A DNA stretch of 64,000 nt from CAVSWT01 sp963775245 (GTDB taxonomy: Bacteria; Bacteroidota; Ignavibacteria; Ignavibacteriales; Ignavibacteriaceae): positions 186,001 to 250,000 of the forward strand of contig CAVZID010000022.1 of assembly GCA_963775245.1 (NCBI GenBank), in the 5' to 3' direction. A model generated the notes under the pieces. That model was not told the DNA's origin and searched no databases. It saw only the letters and a list, made by a program, of their open reading frames with translations. The translations under genes were made by a program, and so were the position numbers. This document shows positions 25,877-36,549 of this stretch, in pieces. Every line of letters begins with the position of its first letter. The first letter of the stretch is position 1.

Positions 25877-27610
25877 TCATTCTACTTCTATTATTTTACT
25901 TCCTTTATTAATTCCATTTTCATTAAATGCATCAATGGTGAAATAGTATTTTGATAAGCTATTTAAGCTTCGAATTGTTATTGAATCCGTTCCCAATACC
26001 TGATAATTGTGGTATAATTTATTTTTGTTGGTTCCATAACGAATATTAAAACCAATAGCATCCGGTTTCTCATCCCACTTAATGTTAACTATACACCTGT
26101 CAGTTGCCAAACGATCAATTTGAAATTCATTAATTTTTGAAGGAATATCACCGCCTCCGTTTCCAAAAATACGCAGCCCGGCAAGAGCAAATGTTCCGCC
26201 TGGTACATGATAATTTGTTATTTTAATAAATCGAGCTTTTACTGGAGTCCCAAGTTCAATGTAATCATGAGGTACATCCGATTTGTTTTCAGTTTTATCC
26301 GCCAGAGTGTTCCAGGTTTTATTATCTAATGAATATTCCAAAAGGTATTGATAATATATTTCAGGATTGCGTCCAAATAATTGCGTTTCATTTTCTGCAT
26401 AATTAATCTGAACAGCATTTATTTCGCATTCTTTCTGTAAGTCAATTGATATCCACTCACCTTTATTACCGGTCCTGGCACTCCAGTAATTACGGATATT
26501 TTCATCTGCTGCATATTGTTTTGGATGGCTGGGTAAATCGGAAGATACTTCAACGGGTTTTTTATATGAGAGAAGCATCCAATGAGGAGATAATTCATCC
26601 GGACTTGTTATTTTTTTATTCGGTATTTTGAATGGGAAATCACCAAAACCAGTATAAGTATATAACTCACCATCCTTATCGAAAAACATTGGAAATAATC
26701 CAAGGCGCCTTTCAAACATATGTTTCACAGATATTGTCATAGTTGAAATATGCCAGTAGTTACCGTATTTATCTTGAAAAGTGCTGCTGTGACCCGCGCC
26801 AGCAATAAAACCTTCCGGCTTGGATGAGCATGGATTATTCGGTGCAAGAGTATAATCTCCAAGTGGTTCATCGGATGTATAAAGGCCATCGCAATAGCTT
26901 TTAAATTGAGTGCCGGGGACAGCATACTGCAAATAGTATTTACCGTCATGCTTTGTCATCCAGGAGCCTTCAATCCAGGGATTGTCCTGTTTATCATTGT
27001 AATCGCCGGACCGTTCCCATCCATACTTATCTTTATGACTATTGATAAGTACTTTTGGTTTTCCGATAGGATTAAAAGTCTTCGTATCTAACTCGACACC
27101 ATAAGTTGGATTTACATTTGAACATCCATAGTAGAAATACAACCGGCCGTCATCATCAACAAACAAACATGGATCAATCATTCCAATTGGAAATGAGGGA
27201 TTAACTATTTGCCATTTACCTGATTTAGGATCTGCAGTTTTATATATCACAGGTTTATCAGATGAAGCCATAAAATATAAAGTATCATTCATTACAACAG
27301 CAGTCGGTGCATAATCTTCTAAAGGAAGGTCTTCAGTAGTTATTAAATCCCAGTTTATTAAATTATCGGAATGCCAGTATCCACCGGATTTGGATGCAAA
27401 CAAATAATATTCATTATGAAAATTTACCATTGTTGGATCAGCGGCTTCACGTCGCGATGGTTTATCCAGGCAAAATCTGTAGTTGAGATTAAGCGGGTTA
27501 CAAATTGTTGTCTGTTCTGCTTTTTTTAAAACATAACTTGATTGTCCAAATGTTTTAATCATAACTATCATAAAAAATATTAAAGTTATAGTTATTAACT
27601 TTTTTGTCAT
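25877..27610 (-). CDS. Secreted GH43 arabinofuranosidase/xylosidase with F5/8-type CBM and Fn3-like tail
   Basis: Family 43 five-bladed propeller, 577 residues from the ATG at 27610, which has AAGGA eight bases upstream; longer starts add an unrelated N-terminus. Signal peptide ends IKTFGQ. The catalytic set is visible: base Asp in REAADPTMVNF, Asp in IDPCLFVDDDG, acid Glu in PWIEGSWMTKH. After the propeller comes a discoidin/CBM32-like module (YWSARTGNKGEWISIDLQ, AVQINYAEN, ARFIKITNYH), then a fibronectin III-like domain at the C-terminus. It likely removes arabinofuranose or xylose from side chains outside the cytoplasm. The closest activity cannot be fixed by eye. Confidence 0.88.
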   Translation of the reverse strand: MTKKLITITLIFFMIVMIKTFGQSSYVLKKAEQTTICNPLNLNYRFCLDKPSRREAADPTMVNFHNEYYLFASKSGGYWHSDNLINWDLITTEDLPLEDYAPTAVVMNDTLYFMASSDKPVIYKTADPKSGKWQIVNPSFPIGMIDPCLFVDDDGRLYFYYGCSNVNPTYGVELDTKTFNPIGKPKVLINSHKDKYGWERSGDYNDKQDNPWIEGSWMTKHDGKYYLQYAVPGTQFKSYCDGLYTSDEPLGDYTLAPNNPCSSKPEGFIAGAGHSSTFQDKYGNYWHISTMTISVKHMFERRLGLFPMFFDKDGELYTYTGFGDFPFKIPNKKITSPDELSPHWMLLSYKKPVEVSSDLPSHPKQYAADENIRNYWSARTGNKGEWISIDLQKECEINAVQINYAENETQLFGRNPEIYYQYLLEYSLDNKTWNTLADKTENKSDVPHDYIELGTPVKARFIKITNYHVPGGTFALAGLRIFGNGGGDIPSKINEFQIDRLATDRCIVNIKWDEKPDAIGFNIRYGTNKNKLYHNYQVLGTDSITIRSLNSLSKYYFTIDAFNENGINKGSKIIEVE

Positions 27611-27753
27611 AAATAACTTTTCCTTCATTATAAAATGAAAACTAGAATTTGAATATAGAAAGCAATTTGTACGATTTGCCATTTAGCATATTTTGTTTTA
27701 ATTCATTGTTCCTTTTTATTGGATTCAAATTCAAACTCTGGTTTAATAATTAA

Positions 27754-29283
27754 TTATTCACTTACTTTTACTTTTATCTGAACGAAAGAGTGCGCCGGGA
27801 ATGAATATGATATTTTATTGCCTTCAACTTTGATCTCTTTAGTTACAGGAGTATACTGATCTTTTTTATCAAATGTAAAGGGTTCGGTAAGCGAGTCACT
27901 ATCGACTATTGCTGCATCAGCTTTTCCTGCCAAAGTACCGGAATCATTAATTATATCGGCAGTAATCGCTTTATCTTTATTTCTGTTAACAACATTTATA
28001 TATGCAGTATTAGTTTCTTTTGAATATGTTGAAGTAACATCAAGGTAAGGAATGCCTTTGTATTTTTCAGTATTGAAAGTATCACATTCAACATATGTGT
28101 CAATCGAATTTCCGAGACAGTTATTTGAGAACAATTTGTATGTATAAAACAACGGCGACTTATAACTACCCTTTTCTCTATCACTACTCAATAGAGATGT
28201 CATCATAGTAAAGTTTGTCATTTTAACAACATCGGCATGACGTATAAATGAGTTGAGGCATTGAGCTATTGGTAAAACGGATTGGAAATTTCTTCCAAAG
28301 GTTCCCCATTCATCAACTGAAATATAAATTGGATTCTTAAAATCTTTCATTGCTTTTACAGCTTCAATTTCTGCAGCAGTTACATTAATCTTTTCCTCAA
28401 AATCCATTGCGCTCTGCCCCATGAAAGAATAATAGTCCGGTGAATTTTCCCAGTAGCGATGGATAGAAATATAATTTATCATATCTCCAAGACCAGTAAG
28501 GATTTTCCTATTCCATTCAACCCATTGACCTGTACTCTCGTAATATGATGATCCTGAAGCTACAAATTTTATTGTGTGGTCTACGGATCTCATTGCCTTG
28601 GCAGCCTCTCTTGCAATCTTCACATAATCGTCTGCGGTTTTATGGCCTAGCTCCCATGGCGCACCGTCTACTTCATTGCCGAGATCCCATATTTTTACAT
28701 TGTAAGGTTTCTGATGCCCATTTTTAGTTCGAAGATCCGAATAGTAAGTACCATTTTGGTAATTGCAATATTCAACTTCGTAAACCGCATCCATAATTGT
28801 TCCTAAGCCAAGATTTACACATAAAATATTTTCGCTGCCAATTGATTTATTTAATGCAAACCATTCATCCAGACCTACATGATTGTTATCGGCTCCACCC
28901 CATGCGAGATTAATACGATGTGGACGCTGGTCTTTAGGCCCAATGCCGTCCTGCCAGTTATAACCCATAACAAAATTTCCTCCCGGCCAGCGCATGTTAG
29001 TTACTTTTAGTTCTTTCATTGCATCAATATAATCTTTCCTAAATCCATTATTATCTGCAAGCGGCGAGGCTGGATCATATAAATTTCCATAAAGCGTATT
29101 GAATTCTACTGTGTCAGGTAATCCCATTCTCCTTCCGTTAAAATGAATGGGTTCCATAAATACTCCATAAATCTTAGGATCAATCTTCCCGATAGTCCTG
29201 GTAACATCAATTTTAATTTTTGCTGATTGAGAAAGCAATACAAAAGGGAAAACTAACAGTAAGGTAAAAAATATTTTTTTCAT
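27754..29283 (-). CDS. Secreted GH51 alpha-L-arabinofuranosidase
   Basis: Family 51 retaining arabinofuranosidase, 509 residues, releasing alpha-L-arabinofuranose from arabinoxylan or arabinan. Signal peptide ends VLLSQ, so unlike many GH51 enzymes it is exported. The acid/base Glu lies in KIWDLGNEVDGAPWELGHK and the nucleophile Glu in PIYISVDEWGTFGR. MRWPGGNFVMGYNWQDGIGP and MNYISIHRYWEN-like stretches are standard for the family, and a C-terminal beta-domain ends SYSFPAHSFVQIKVKV. The gene follows the GH3 gene by 98 bases and precedes the GH43 gene, forming a xylose/arabinose exo-enzyme block. Confidence 0.93.
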   Translation of the reverse strand: MKKIFFTLLLVFPFVLLSQSAKIKIDVTRTIGKIDPKIYGVFMEPIHFNGRRMGLPDTVEFNTLYGNLYDPASPLADNNGFRKDYIDAMKELKVTNMRWPGGNFVMGYNWQDGIGPKDQRPHRINLAWGGADNNHVGLDEWFALNKSIGSENILCVNLGLGTIMDAVYEVEYCNYQNGTYYSDLRTKNGHQKPYNVKIWDLGNEVDGAPWELGHKTADDYVKIAREAAKAMRSVDHTIKFVASGSSYYESTGQWVEWNRKILTGLGDMINYISIHRYWENSPDYYSFMGQSAMDFEEKINVTAAEIEAVKAMKDFKNPIYISVDEWGTFGRNFQSVLPIAQCLNSFIRHADVVKMTNFTMMTSLLSSDREKGSYKSPLFYTYKLFSNNCLGNSIDTYVECDTFNTEKYKGIPYLDVTSTYSKETNTAYINVVNRNKDKAITADIINDSGTLAGKADAAIVDSDSLTEPFTFDKKDQYTPVTKEIKVEGNKISYSFPAHSFVQIKVKVSE

Positions 29284-29381
29284 GATGATTCCTTATTTGT
29301 TGTTTATTTTAAATTAAAGATTATTCACATCCTATAGCTTTTAATTTTCAAATACGGTTTCATTAAAAACAACCAAATTTA

Positions 29382-32162
29382 TTATTCAATCGTAAAATTA
29401 TTTTTTAAGCGTATATCTTTGGATGAACTGCCAACTTGTATTTCCCACTGTCCCGGGTCCACTTTAAAATCATTTGTTGCAGTATCGTAAAAAGAAAATT
29501 CAGCAGCAGGAATTTTGAATGTTAAAGTTTTACTTTCTCCAGCTTCCAGTGTAATTCTTTGAAATCGTTTTAATTGGTTTATTGGTACTTTTATATCCGC
29601 ATTATCTTTATGGGCATATACCTGAACAACCTCATCACCTTTCACTTTACCGGTGTTCTTTATTGCAAATTGGATTTCAACCTCACCATCTTTTTTAATT
29701 TTATCTGAGCTAAGTTTCAAACTACTATATTCAAATTTCGTGTATGATAGGCCATAACCGAATGGATATAAAACCGGTTTATCAAAATACATATATGTTC
29801 GCGGGTGATTAATAAGATCATAATCAGACATTGGAGGAAGGTCTTTTGTTGATGCATAAAATGTCTCCGGAAGTTTACCGCCAGGATTAACATCACCGAA
29901 TAAAACATCAGCTATTGCGTTACCTCCGAATTCTCCATTATACCAGGCTTCTACTATTCCATTCGCTTTCTTTTCAATACCTTCAAGAGCAACAGGGCCG
30001 CCATTCACTAGGACAAGAATAATATTTGGATTAACGGATGCAATTTCATTAATTAATTCTTTTTGAACCTGTGGTAATTCAATTTCCTTGCGATCCAATT
30101 CTTCTCGGGAAATATCAGGCGACGTTCCTACCATAAGAATAACAGCATCATTTCTTGCTGCTGCTTTTTTAGCGTCATTAAAAACTTTTTGACCAATATC
30201 CCACAATAATTTAGCACTGGCATTTAAGGTATTATCATACATATCTAATTCGATATTATATTCTTTGCCTGGTTCTAAATTAACTTCCGCACTATTTTGC
30301 TGCTCAGCATGATCTCTCCAATCGTTGATCACTAGCTTTCCGTCCACATAAAGGCGTACACCATCATCATTACTTGTACCAATATGATGAACAGTTGCCG
30401 GTGGAATTAATTTTCCTTTCCAACGAATGGAAAAATGATCTTCCGGTAATCCCGGTGCGGGAGAATTCGTTCCAAAACTAAAATTGATCATCGAATCAAC
30501 ACGTGTCAATACAGGCTTACCCGATAATTTCATATTGTCAAAATATTCTCCAGTTACACCTGTTTGATTTGTTCCACCAACTTTGCCAAAATATTTTGAA
30601 TCAACCGGCCTTAATGCTTCATTGTTTATTACGCATCCCAACGCATATTCAACTTTTATCCCAACAGATGATGCCTTTTCTTTTATACCTTCAAGTGGAC
30701 TAACCTGAACATTAGGATAACCCGCATATATCCCTAGCTGAGCTTCAGCGGCATTAGGGCCGATAACAGCTATCGATTTTACTTTATTCTTATTTAAAGG
30801 CAATACACCGTTATTCTTAAGAAGTACAATTGACTTTTGCGCAACTTCGAGTGCCAGTGCACGATTTTCTTTACTATCAAGTTTGTCCTTTGTAATTGAA
30901 CTATAAGGCACTTGATCTAGCGGATCGAATTCGCCTAATTTGAAACGTGCGGAAAGAACTCTTGTTAAAGCAGTATCCAGATCTTTTACTTCCAAGAAGC
31001 CATTATCAAGAGCTTCTTTTAGGTCCCGACGATAAGTTACGCCGCAATTTAAATCACAACCGGCAAGAATACTACGTGCTGAAGCTTCTGCAAATGTCTT
31101 AAAAAAATGATGATTGAATACCATATCAAGAATAGCACCGCAGTCGGATACCACATAACCTTTAAAGCCCCATTTATGCCTTAACAGATCGGTCATTAAA
31201 AAAGTATTTGCATTGCAAGGAACTCCATTTAATTCATTATATGCACCCATTATTGAATAAGCTTTACCTTCAACTATAGCTTGATGAAATGCAGGTAAAT
31301 AATATTCAAACAAACTTCTCATGTCTACATCACTAGAACCTGTATGCCGGCGTGCTTCTTCATTATTTGCTATGAAATGCTTAGGAGTAGAAACAGTTTT
31401 TAAATAATATGGATCATCGCCCTGCATACCTTTAATGAATGCAACTCCCATTCTAGAAAGTAAATAAGGATCTTCACTATATGACTCTTCATTCCGTCCC
31501 CAGCGTGGATCGCGTGCAATGTTTATAGTAGGGCTCCAATAAGTTAAACCTTTCCCTGTGCTAACATTTAACGCCCGTGCTTCATCGGAAATAGCAGTTC
31601 CTACTTTATGTATAAGATCCGGATCCCATGTAGAACCCATTGCAACAGCTTGCGGAAATGATGTAGCCCCGCTTGCAAGAACTCCGTGTAAAGCTTCACT
31701 CCAATAATTATATTTAGAAAGCCCTAACCGTGGAATCGAATCCGCTTCATTAGTTAATTCTTTAATCTTCTCATCTACAGTCATTAGATTTATTAGATCG
31801 GCAAGCCTTTCTTTATATGTATGTGGCTTAAAAACATTAATAATTACTGAGCTGCTTATTGTGTCATTACTGGTTCCCAAGCCTGAAAGAGTTAATAAAT
31901 AATAACCGGGGCGAGGGAAAGTAACTTCCGTATTTATGCTTGATGCATCTTTAAAAACAACTTCAGAATTCTGCGTACATGTCCATTCCACTTTCAATCC
32001 GTTTGATACATTTCCTTTAAGCTGTGCTGAATGTGTCTTCTCCCAATTAATAATTTGATTAGGGCCGGCATTTATCAATATAGTCTGAGAGAATAAAAAA
32101 GAAGAAGCAAATAGCAATGTAACTACTATTTCAATTATTGATTTGGTAATTTTCCATTCCAT
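29382..32162 (-). CDS. Secreted GH3 beta-xylosidase/glucosidase with PA14 insert
   Basis: Family 3 exo-beta-glycosidase, 926 residues. Signal segment ends SFLFSQ, then an Ig/PKD-like domain (about 28-112). Domain 1 runs from RLADLINLMTVDEKI, with the nucleophile Asp in GYVVSDCGAILDM, RDPRWGRNEESYSEDPYL and KHFIANNEEARRH. Domain 2 has SIVLLKNNGVLPLN and AVIGPNA, and is interrupted by a PA14 sugar-binding module (GVTGEYFDNMKLSGKP, SNDDGVRLYVDGKLVI). It closes with YPFGYGLSYTKFEYS and a fibronectin-like C-domain. Motif style (YWSEALHGV) is that of beta-xylosidases and broad xylosidase/arabinosidases. It should finish xylo-oligosaccharides made by GH10. Confidence 0.92.
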   Translation of the reverse strand: MEWKITKSIIEIVVTLLFASSFLFSQTILINAGPNQIINWEKTHSAQLKGNVSNGLKVEWTCTQNSEVVFKDASSINTEVTFPRPGYYLLTLSGLGTSNDTISSSVIINVFKPHTYKERLADLINLMTVDEKIKELTNEADSIPRLGLSKYNYWSEALHGVLASGATSFPQAVAMGSTWDPDLIHKVGTAISDEARALNVSTGKGLTYWSPTINIARDPRWGRNEESYSEDPYLLSRMGVAFIKGMQGDDPYYLKTVSTPKHFIANNEEARRHTGSSDVDMRSLFEYYLPAFHQAIVEGKAYSIMGAYNELNGVPCNANTFLMTDLLRHKWGFKGYVVSDCGAILDMVFNHHFFKTFAEASARSILAGCDLNCGVTYRRDLKEALDNGFLEVKDLDTALTRVLSARFKLGEFDPLDQVPYSSITKDKLDSKENRALALEVAQKSIVLLKNNGVLPLNKNKVKSIAVIGPNAAEAQLGIYAGYPNVQVSPLEGIKEKASSVGIKVEYALGCVINNEALRPVDSKYFGKVGGTNQTGVTGEYFDNMKLSGKPVLTRVDSMINFSFGTNSPAPGLPEDHFSIRWKGKLIPPATVHHIGTSNDDGVRLYVDGKLVINDWRDHAEQQNSAEVNLEPGKEYNIELDMYDNTLNASAKLLWDIGQKVFNDAKKAAARNDAVILMVGTSPDISREELDRKEIELPQVQKELINEIASVNPNIILVLVNGGPVALEGIEKKANGIVEAWYNGEFGGNAIADVLFGDVNPGGKLPETFYASTKDLPPMSDYDLINHPRTYMYFDKPVLYPFGYGLSYTKFEYSSLKLSSDKIKKDGEVEIQFAIKNTGKVKGDEVVQVYAHKDNADIKVPINQLKRFQRITLEAGESKTLTFKIPAAEFSFYDTATNDFKVDPGQWEIQVGSSSKDIRLKNNFTIE

Positions 32163-32264
32163 ATAATTCCTCTAAATAATAATTAATGATTAGATTTCTT
32201 TCTAAAGAGCATTCAATCAATTAAATTTTTTTTGAAGCTTATCGTTTCTATTCCAATATTGCAA

Positions 32265-33461
32265 TTACTTCATTAAAATAAATTTTTTCGTAGCTGAATA
32301 ATTGTTCGCGCTAAGTTTGTAAAAATATACGCCGCTAGCTAATTGATTTGCATCGAACATTACTGTATAAGTTCCGGCAGTTCTTACTCTATTTTCTATA
32401 ATCTTCACTTCTTTTCCTGTTAAATCGTAAACTTTGATCATAACTCGTGAACTAGTAGGAATTGAATACTTGATTTTAGTAGAGGGATTAAAAGGATTAG
32501 GATAATTTTGATAAAGTTTAAACTCTTCCGGCGCATTTAACTCTTGTTTATCAATCGATGTTAAAAGCGGCCTTATTTTATAAATTGAAGTGTCTGCGGT
32601 TATAAACAATGTTTTATAATCTGAATCTCCCCAGGCGCAATTGGAAGCTGAAACATTAATTGGCAAATCTATTTTGCCAAGTTGTACTCCAGAAGGAGAA
32701 ATAACCCATACAGCCGACGAGCATGTACAATAAATATTTCCATCTTTGTCAGTTTTCATTCCATCTGCATAACCTTTAATAGGAATAGTAAAAAATATTT
32801 TTTTATTTGTTATTGTTGAATCATCTACAACGTCCCATACATAAATTTTGTGCACTTGCGAATCATTTACATATAGTTTCTTTTCGTCAGGCGAAAAACA
32901 TATTCCGTTGGGAAGTGCTAATGTTGTAAGCAGTTGTAAATCTCCGGTAGGACTTATTCTATAAATCCCGTTGAAATCAAGCTCCTTATTTTGTTTTCCG
33001 CCCGGTACATTAAAATCAGGATCAGTAAAAAAAATTGACCCATCTGATTTTACAACCAAATCATTCGGACTGTTGAACTTCTTCCCTTCGAATTTATCCG
33101 CAAGCGATGTTTGCGAGCCGTCTTCTTCAAAACGTACTATTCTTCTAAGCCCCATTTGCCCGGCAATCAAGCGGCCTTCCAAATCATAAGTTAACCCATT
33201 AGTACTATCAGATGGATTGAGATATACTTCTTTACCTTTTTCAGGCGTCCATTTATAAATTTTATTACCTGCAATATCTGAAAACAATAGACCGATGCCA
33301 TCTTTCCAAACCGGCCCCTCCGGTTGTTCAATCCCAGTTGCTATTTTTTCAACCTTTGCATTTGGATCAAGAATAGATTGTGAAATAATGTATGATTGAT
33401 TTAGTGAAATCAAAACTATACTAATAAATATGATACGTATAAAATCTTTTTTGTTTCGCAT
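32265..33461 (-). CDS. Secreted SMP-30/gluconolactonase-like protein with type IX sorting domain
   Basis: A 398-residue exported six-bladed propeller of the SMP-30/gluconolaconase/LRE family, hydrolysing sugar lactones. Signal peptide ends SYIISQ. Metal-site motifs are visible: Glu in EQPEGPVWKDG, Asn in FNSPNDLVVKSDGSIFFTD, Asn in LALPNGICFSPDEKKLYVND, and Asp in GYADGMKTDKDGNIYCT. The last 75 residues are a type IX sorting domain (KLYQNYPNPFNPSTKIKY to FILMK). Surface lactonase activity would pair with the PQQ-type sugar dehydrogenases in this window, which make aldonolactones. That pairing is inferred. Confidence 0.9.
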   Translation of the reverse strand: MRNKKDFIRIIFISIVLISLNQSYIISQSILDPNAKVEKIATGIEQPEGPVWKDGIGLLFSDIAGNKIYKWTPEKGKEVYLNPSDSTNGLTYDLEGRLIAGQMGLRRIVRFEEDGSQTSLADKFEGKKFNSPNDLVVKSDGSIFFTDPDFNVPGGKQNKELDFNGIYRISPTGDLQLLTTLALPNGICFSPDEKKLYVNDSQVHKIYVWDVVDDSTITNKKIFFTIPIKGYADGMKTDKDGNIYCTCSSAVWVISPSGVQLGKIDLPINVSASNCAWGDSDYKTLFITADTSIYKIRPLLTSIDKQELNAPEEFKLYQNYPNPFNPSTKIKYSIPTSSRVMIKVYDLTGKEVKIIENRVRTAGTYTVMFDANQLASGVYFYKLSANNYSATKKFILMK

Positions 33462-33627
33462 TTATAAACCATTTTTAATTATTAATTATACCTACTTATT
33501 TAAATTCATCAAGAGATTTACTAAATATATATTTCATAAATTTCATGAATAATATTTTTAAAAGTTTAGGCCATCCCCGGTTAAGTGATTAGTAAAATCC
33601 TTCCATTTCTTAATCCTTAAACTGATT

Positions 33628-34961
33628 ACTCAAATTTTACCCAATCCATTTCAACATTTTTATTATCTTTTAATAATACAATCAGGTTATGAATCCCATC
33701 TTGAATTTTGGACAATGGGGCATTAACTATCTTCCAATCGTTACTTTTGGGAATCTCGACACTGGCAATTACAGGGCCATCAACTTTATCTAACCTGATT
33801 TGTAAAGTGCCTCCTGTTTTTGATGAAGCTTTTATATGAATAGATTTAAATTTATTTTTTGCGAAATCAACGCTGTTATATTGTATCCAAGCATTTGCAG
33901 TATCAAGAATTGTCTTCCATCCTTCGAAAGTATTAGCGGTATCAAGAAAAGCAATTGATGCACCATCTTTGCTTTTAAAACTGTACCTATCAATCTGAAT
34001 TTTTTGAGATGCGTCTGTTAAACCCTACACCTCGTATTGTTGGAATTACTTTTTTAATTGTTCCATCTTCATTAAAGAATAAACTATCAATTCTTACGGA
34101 TCTGTTTTTATCGAAATGTGGAGATAAATCATTATGATGATAAAAAAGGTACCATTGATTTTTAAATTCAACAATTGATTGGTGGTTAGTCCAGCATCCT
34201 GGTTTTTCATCCATTATCACTCCAGTAACTTTAAATGGGCCTAATGGACTATCCCCAATTGCATATTCAAGTCTTTCAGTTTTATCTTTTACATGAGGAT
34301 AAGTTAAATAATAAATGCCGTTCCGTTCAAACATAAAAGGGCCTTCCTTTAGTCCTTTTTCCGGAAGGCCTTCAATCACTTTTGGTTCAGAAGCAAGTTC
34401 CAGCATATTTTCTTTCAGCTTTGCTATATATATATTTCTTGCTGCCCAGATTAAATAAGCCTGTCCATCTATATCAATAAACAAATTCGGGTCAATACCA
34501 TGAACATTTTTAATAGGTTCAGGCTGCGGAGTAAATGGCCCGTATGGTTTATCCGATATCGCAACCCCGATCGCAAAGCCTCTTCCGTAGGAAGTATCTT
34601 TAGCTGGTGCAGGGAAATAAAAATAATATTTTCCATTTTTGTTTATACAATCAGGTGCCCACATAGCATAGGATTTTGAATTAACCCATGGAACTTTATT
34701 CTGACTAACTATTATTCCATGGTCTGTCCAGTTTGTTAGATTTGCCGATGAGAATACATGATAATCTTCCATACAAAACCAACCAACACGACCCTTTCCC
34801 TCAACGGCAAGAATATCATGTGAAGGATAAAGATAAACTCTGCCTTCAAAAACTCTTGCCGAAGGATCTGCCGTAAATTGATTTGTAATAATTGGGTTTT
34901 GAGCTAATGTATAAGAACTGAAAAAACTTAGTATGAATAAATATAATTTTAAGTTTTTCAT
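33628..34961 (-). pseudogene. GH43 glycosidase with CBM6, broken by two +1 frameshifts
   Basis: Signal peptide ends SYTLAQ, then a complete GH43 propeller: Asp in FTADPSARVFEG, Asp in VHGIDPNLFIDIDG, Glu in LKEGPFMFERNG. As written it ends at 33990. One base fewer in the T3 run at 34020-34022 opens ASQKIQIDRYSFKSKDGA, AFLDTANTFEGWKTILDT and AWIQYNSVDFAKNKFKSIHI, a clear CBM6 module. That frame stops at 33653-33655, but one base fewer near 33656-33662 yields NNVEMDWVKFE and a stop at 33628-33630, the standard CBM6 end. Two single-base insertions therefore separate a full-length arabinofuranosidase/xylosidase with a xylan-binding module. Confidence 0.85.
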
Positions 34962-35008
34962 TTCATGATTTTCATTAGTGAATTGTTTTTGATAATTATT
35001 TTTTCTTC

Positions 35009-36463
35009 TTATTTCTGATAAATCATTTTAATCGTTTCGGAAAAACCCTTTGCATCCATACGGCACAGATATATTCCGCTTGCAAGTCCTTCAGCAGTCC
35101 ATTGCAAACGATGTTCACCTGCAGGAACCTCGCCTTCTATAAGAGTCTCAATAACACGGCCTGTGATATCATAAACTTTTAAAGTCACAAATTCATTTTG
35201 CGGTAAATAGAAAACAATCATAGTGGCTGGATTAAATGGGTTCGGATAATTAGCACATAATTTGAAATTTACCGGATTCTGTGAAACTGTATTTGGCAAA
35301 ACAGATGTTACTAAATTCTTACCATCACCGACAACATTAATCTCATTCAACTGATTTGTGCCTATACCTTTTGTATGGAGAAGGTCAAGATAGTTATCAC
35401 ATTCTGTATCTCCATAACCATTATCTCCAGGCAATTGAAGTTTTGCAGCCTCACAATCTAGCCCCATTAAATATGCTCCAATACTATCAGTTGCAACAGG
35501 ATCTTTTCCTGCAAATAAAACATGACTTTCATATGGAGCGAAATTTGGGTTCCAAACACCTTCACCGCCGGTAGCATTTTTTATTCCATCAACAATACCT
35601 AAATGAACAGGCCTAGCAGCGAACAGGTCACAAATTGAGCCCGGTAAAAATGAAGCTGATGATCCGTCTGTAGGGCTGTGTATTGCTTGACGACGGTATT
35701 GGATTCCTTTTGTTGTATAACTTGACTGAGGAACAGAGCCAACCTGATTTTTGATAGAACAAGTAACACCAGCTTCTGCATGCTGCTTTAATTTTCCAAT
35801 TGAAACATAAACGTCAGTATCCTGCACTATTTGATTCATGGTTAGTTTCGGAAAGTTAAAATAATTTGCGCCCGTGGAAACATCAACAAAGTCACCTTTG
35901 CTTATATCAACCAGCTGGCATCCCAGGTCGTTCTTAATATCGACATAGCCCTGAAATACGGAATTGTCAAAAGAGTCGCCGCTTCCTAAACTTTCCACTA
36001 TGATGATATCGCTTGCAGAAACTCCCGTATCTATAATCATTTGTGTAACTGCTCTAACAACAGAAGGATGACTCCACATGGCTTCAGTTACAGGAACCCC
36101 GTTTAATTTTGAATTGAACGCATTTCCTGAACCACCTGTACAATTTATTTTTATCACTACTTTTTTACCATTACTGAATAAATCTGAAATTCCACCGAGC
36201 TGATCAAAAAGGTATTGAATTTTTTGTTTAACACCTCCAGTTACATCATCATATATATAGCTGTTTGCAGGAGTATTTAATGTGTTGGTAATTGCTACCG
36301 TTGCTAAATAAGTTGAACCTTTTTTATGCTGGTAAGCAAAAACTCCAGAAGGCATTAGATATGGCGCAATAAATAAACCGGCTACAGCAGTACCTGCCTT
36401 TTTTATAAAATCCCTTCTTGAAGAGTTTATGTTATTAAAATTTGCTGTGTCTTTTTTTCTCAT
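35009..36463 (-). CDS. DUF362 protein with Tat signal and type IX sorting domain
   Basis: A 484-residue protein. The N-terminus has a twin-arginine signal (SSRRDFIKKAGTAVAGLFIA), which implies folding, perhaps with a cofactor, before export. The body matches DUF362: KKVVIKINCTGGSG, VTQMIIDTGVSASDIIIVES, SIGKLKQHAEAGVTCSIKNQ, LGIVDGIKNATGGEG, FAGKDPVATDSIGAYLMGLD. No ferredoxin-like cysteine clusters are seen, although some family members carry them. The last 75 residues form a type IX sorting domain (CANYPNPFNPATMIVFYLP to MIYQK). Function is unknown. Its place amid GH43 genes suggests a role tied to polysaccharide use. Confidence 0.85.
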   Translation of the reverse strand: MRKKDTANFNNINSSRRDFIKKAGTAVAGLFIAPYLMPSGVFAYQHKKGSTYLATVAITNTLNTPANSYIYDDVTGGVKQKIQYLFDQLGGISDLFSNGKKVVIKINCTGGSGNAFNSKLNGVPVTEAMWSHPSVVRAVTQMIIDTGVSASDIIIVESLGSGDSFDNSVFQGYVDIKNDLGCQLVDISKGDFVDVSTGANYFNFPKLTMNQIVQDTDVYVSIGKLKQHAEAGVTCSIKNQVGSVPQSSYTTKGIQYRRQAIHSPTDGSSASFLPGSICDLFAARPVHLGIVDGIKNATGGEGVWNPNFAPYESHVLFAGKDPVATDSIGAYLMGLDCEAAKLQLPGDNGYGDTECDNYLDLLHTKGIGTNQLNEINVVGDGKNLVTSVLPNTVSQNPVNFKLCANYPNPFNPATMIVFYLPQNEFVTLKVYDITGRVIETLIEGEVPAGEHRLQWTAEGLASGIYLCRMDAKGFSETIKMIYQK

Positions 36464-36549
36464 ATTTTCTCCTATTAAAAAAACGGATTAAGATAATTCC
36501 CATTTAAAAGAAAACGTAACAATTTTGTTAGTTAATTAATTAGTTATAG

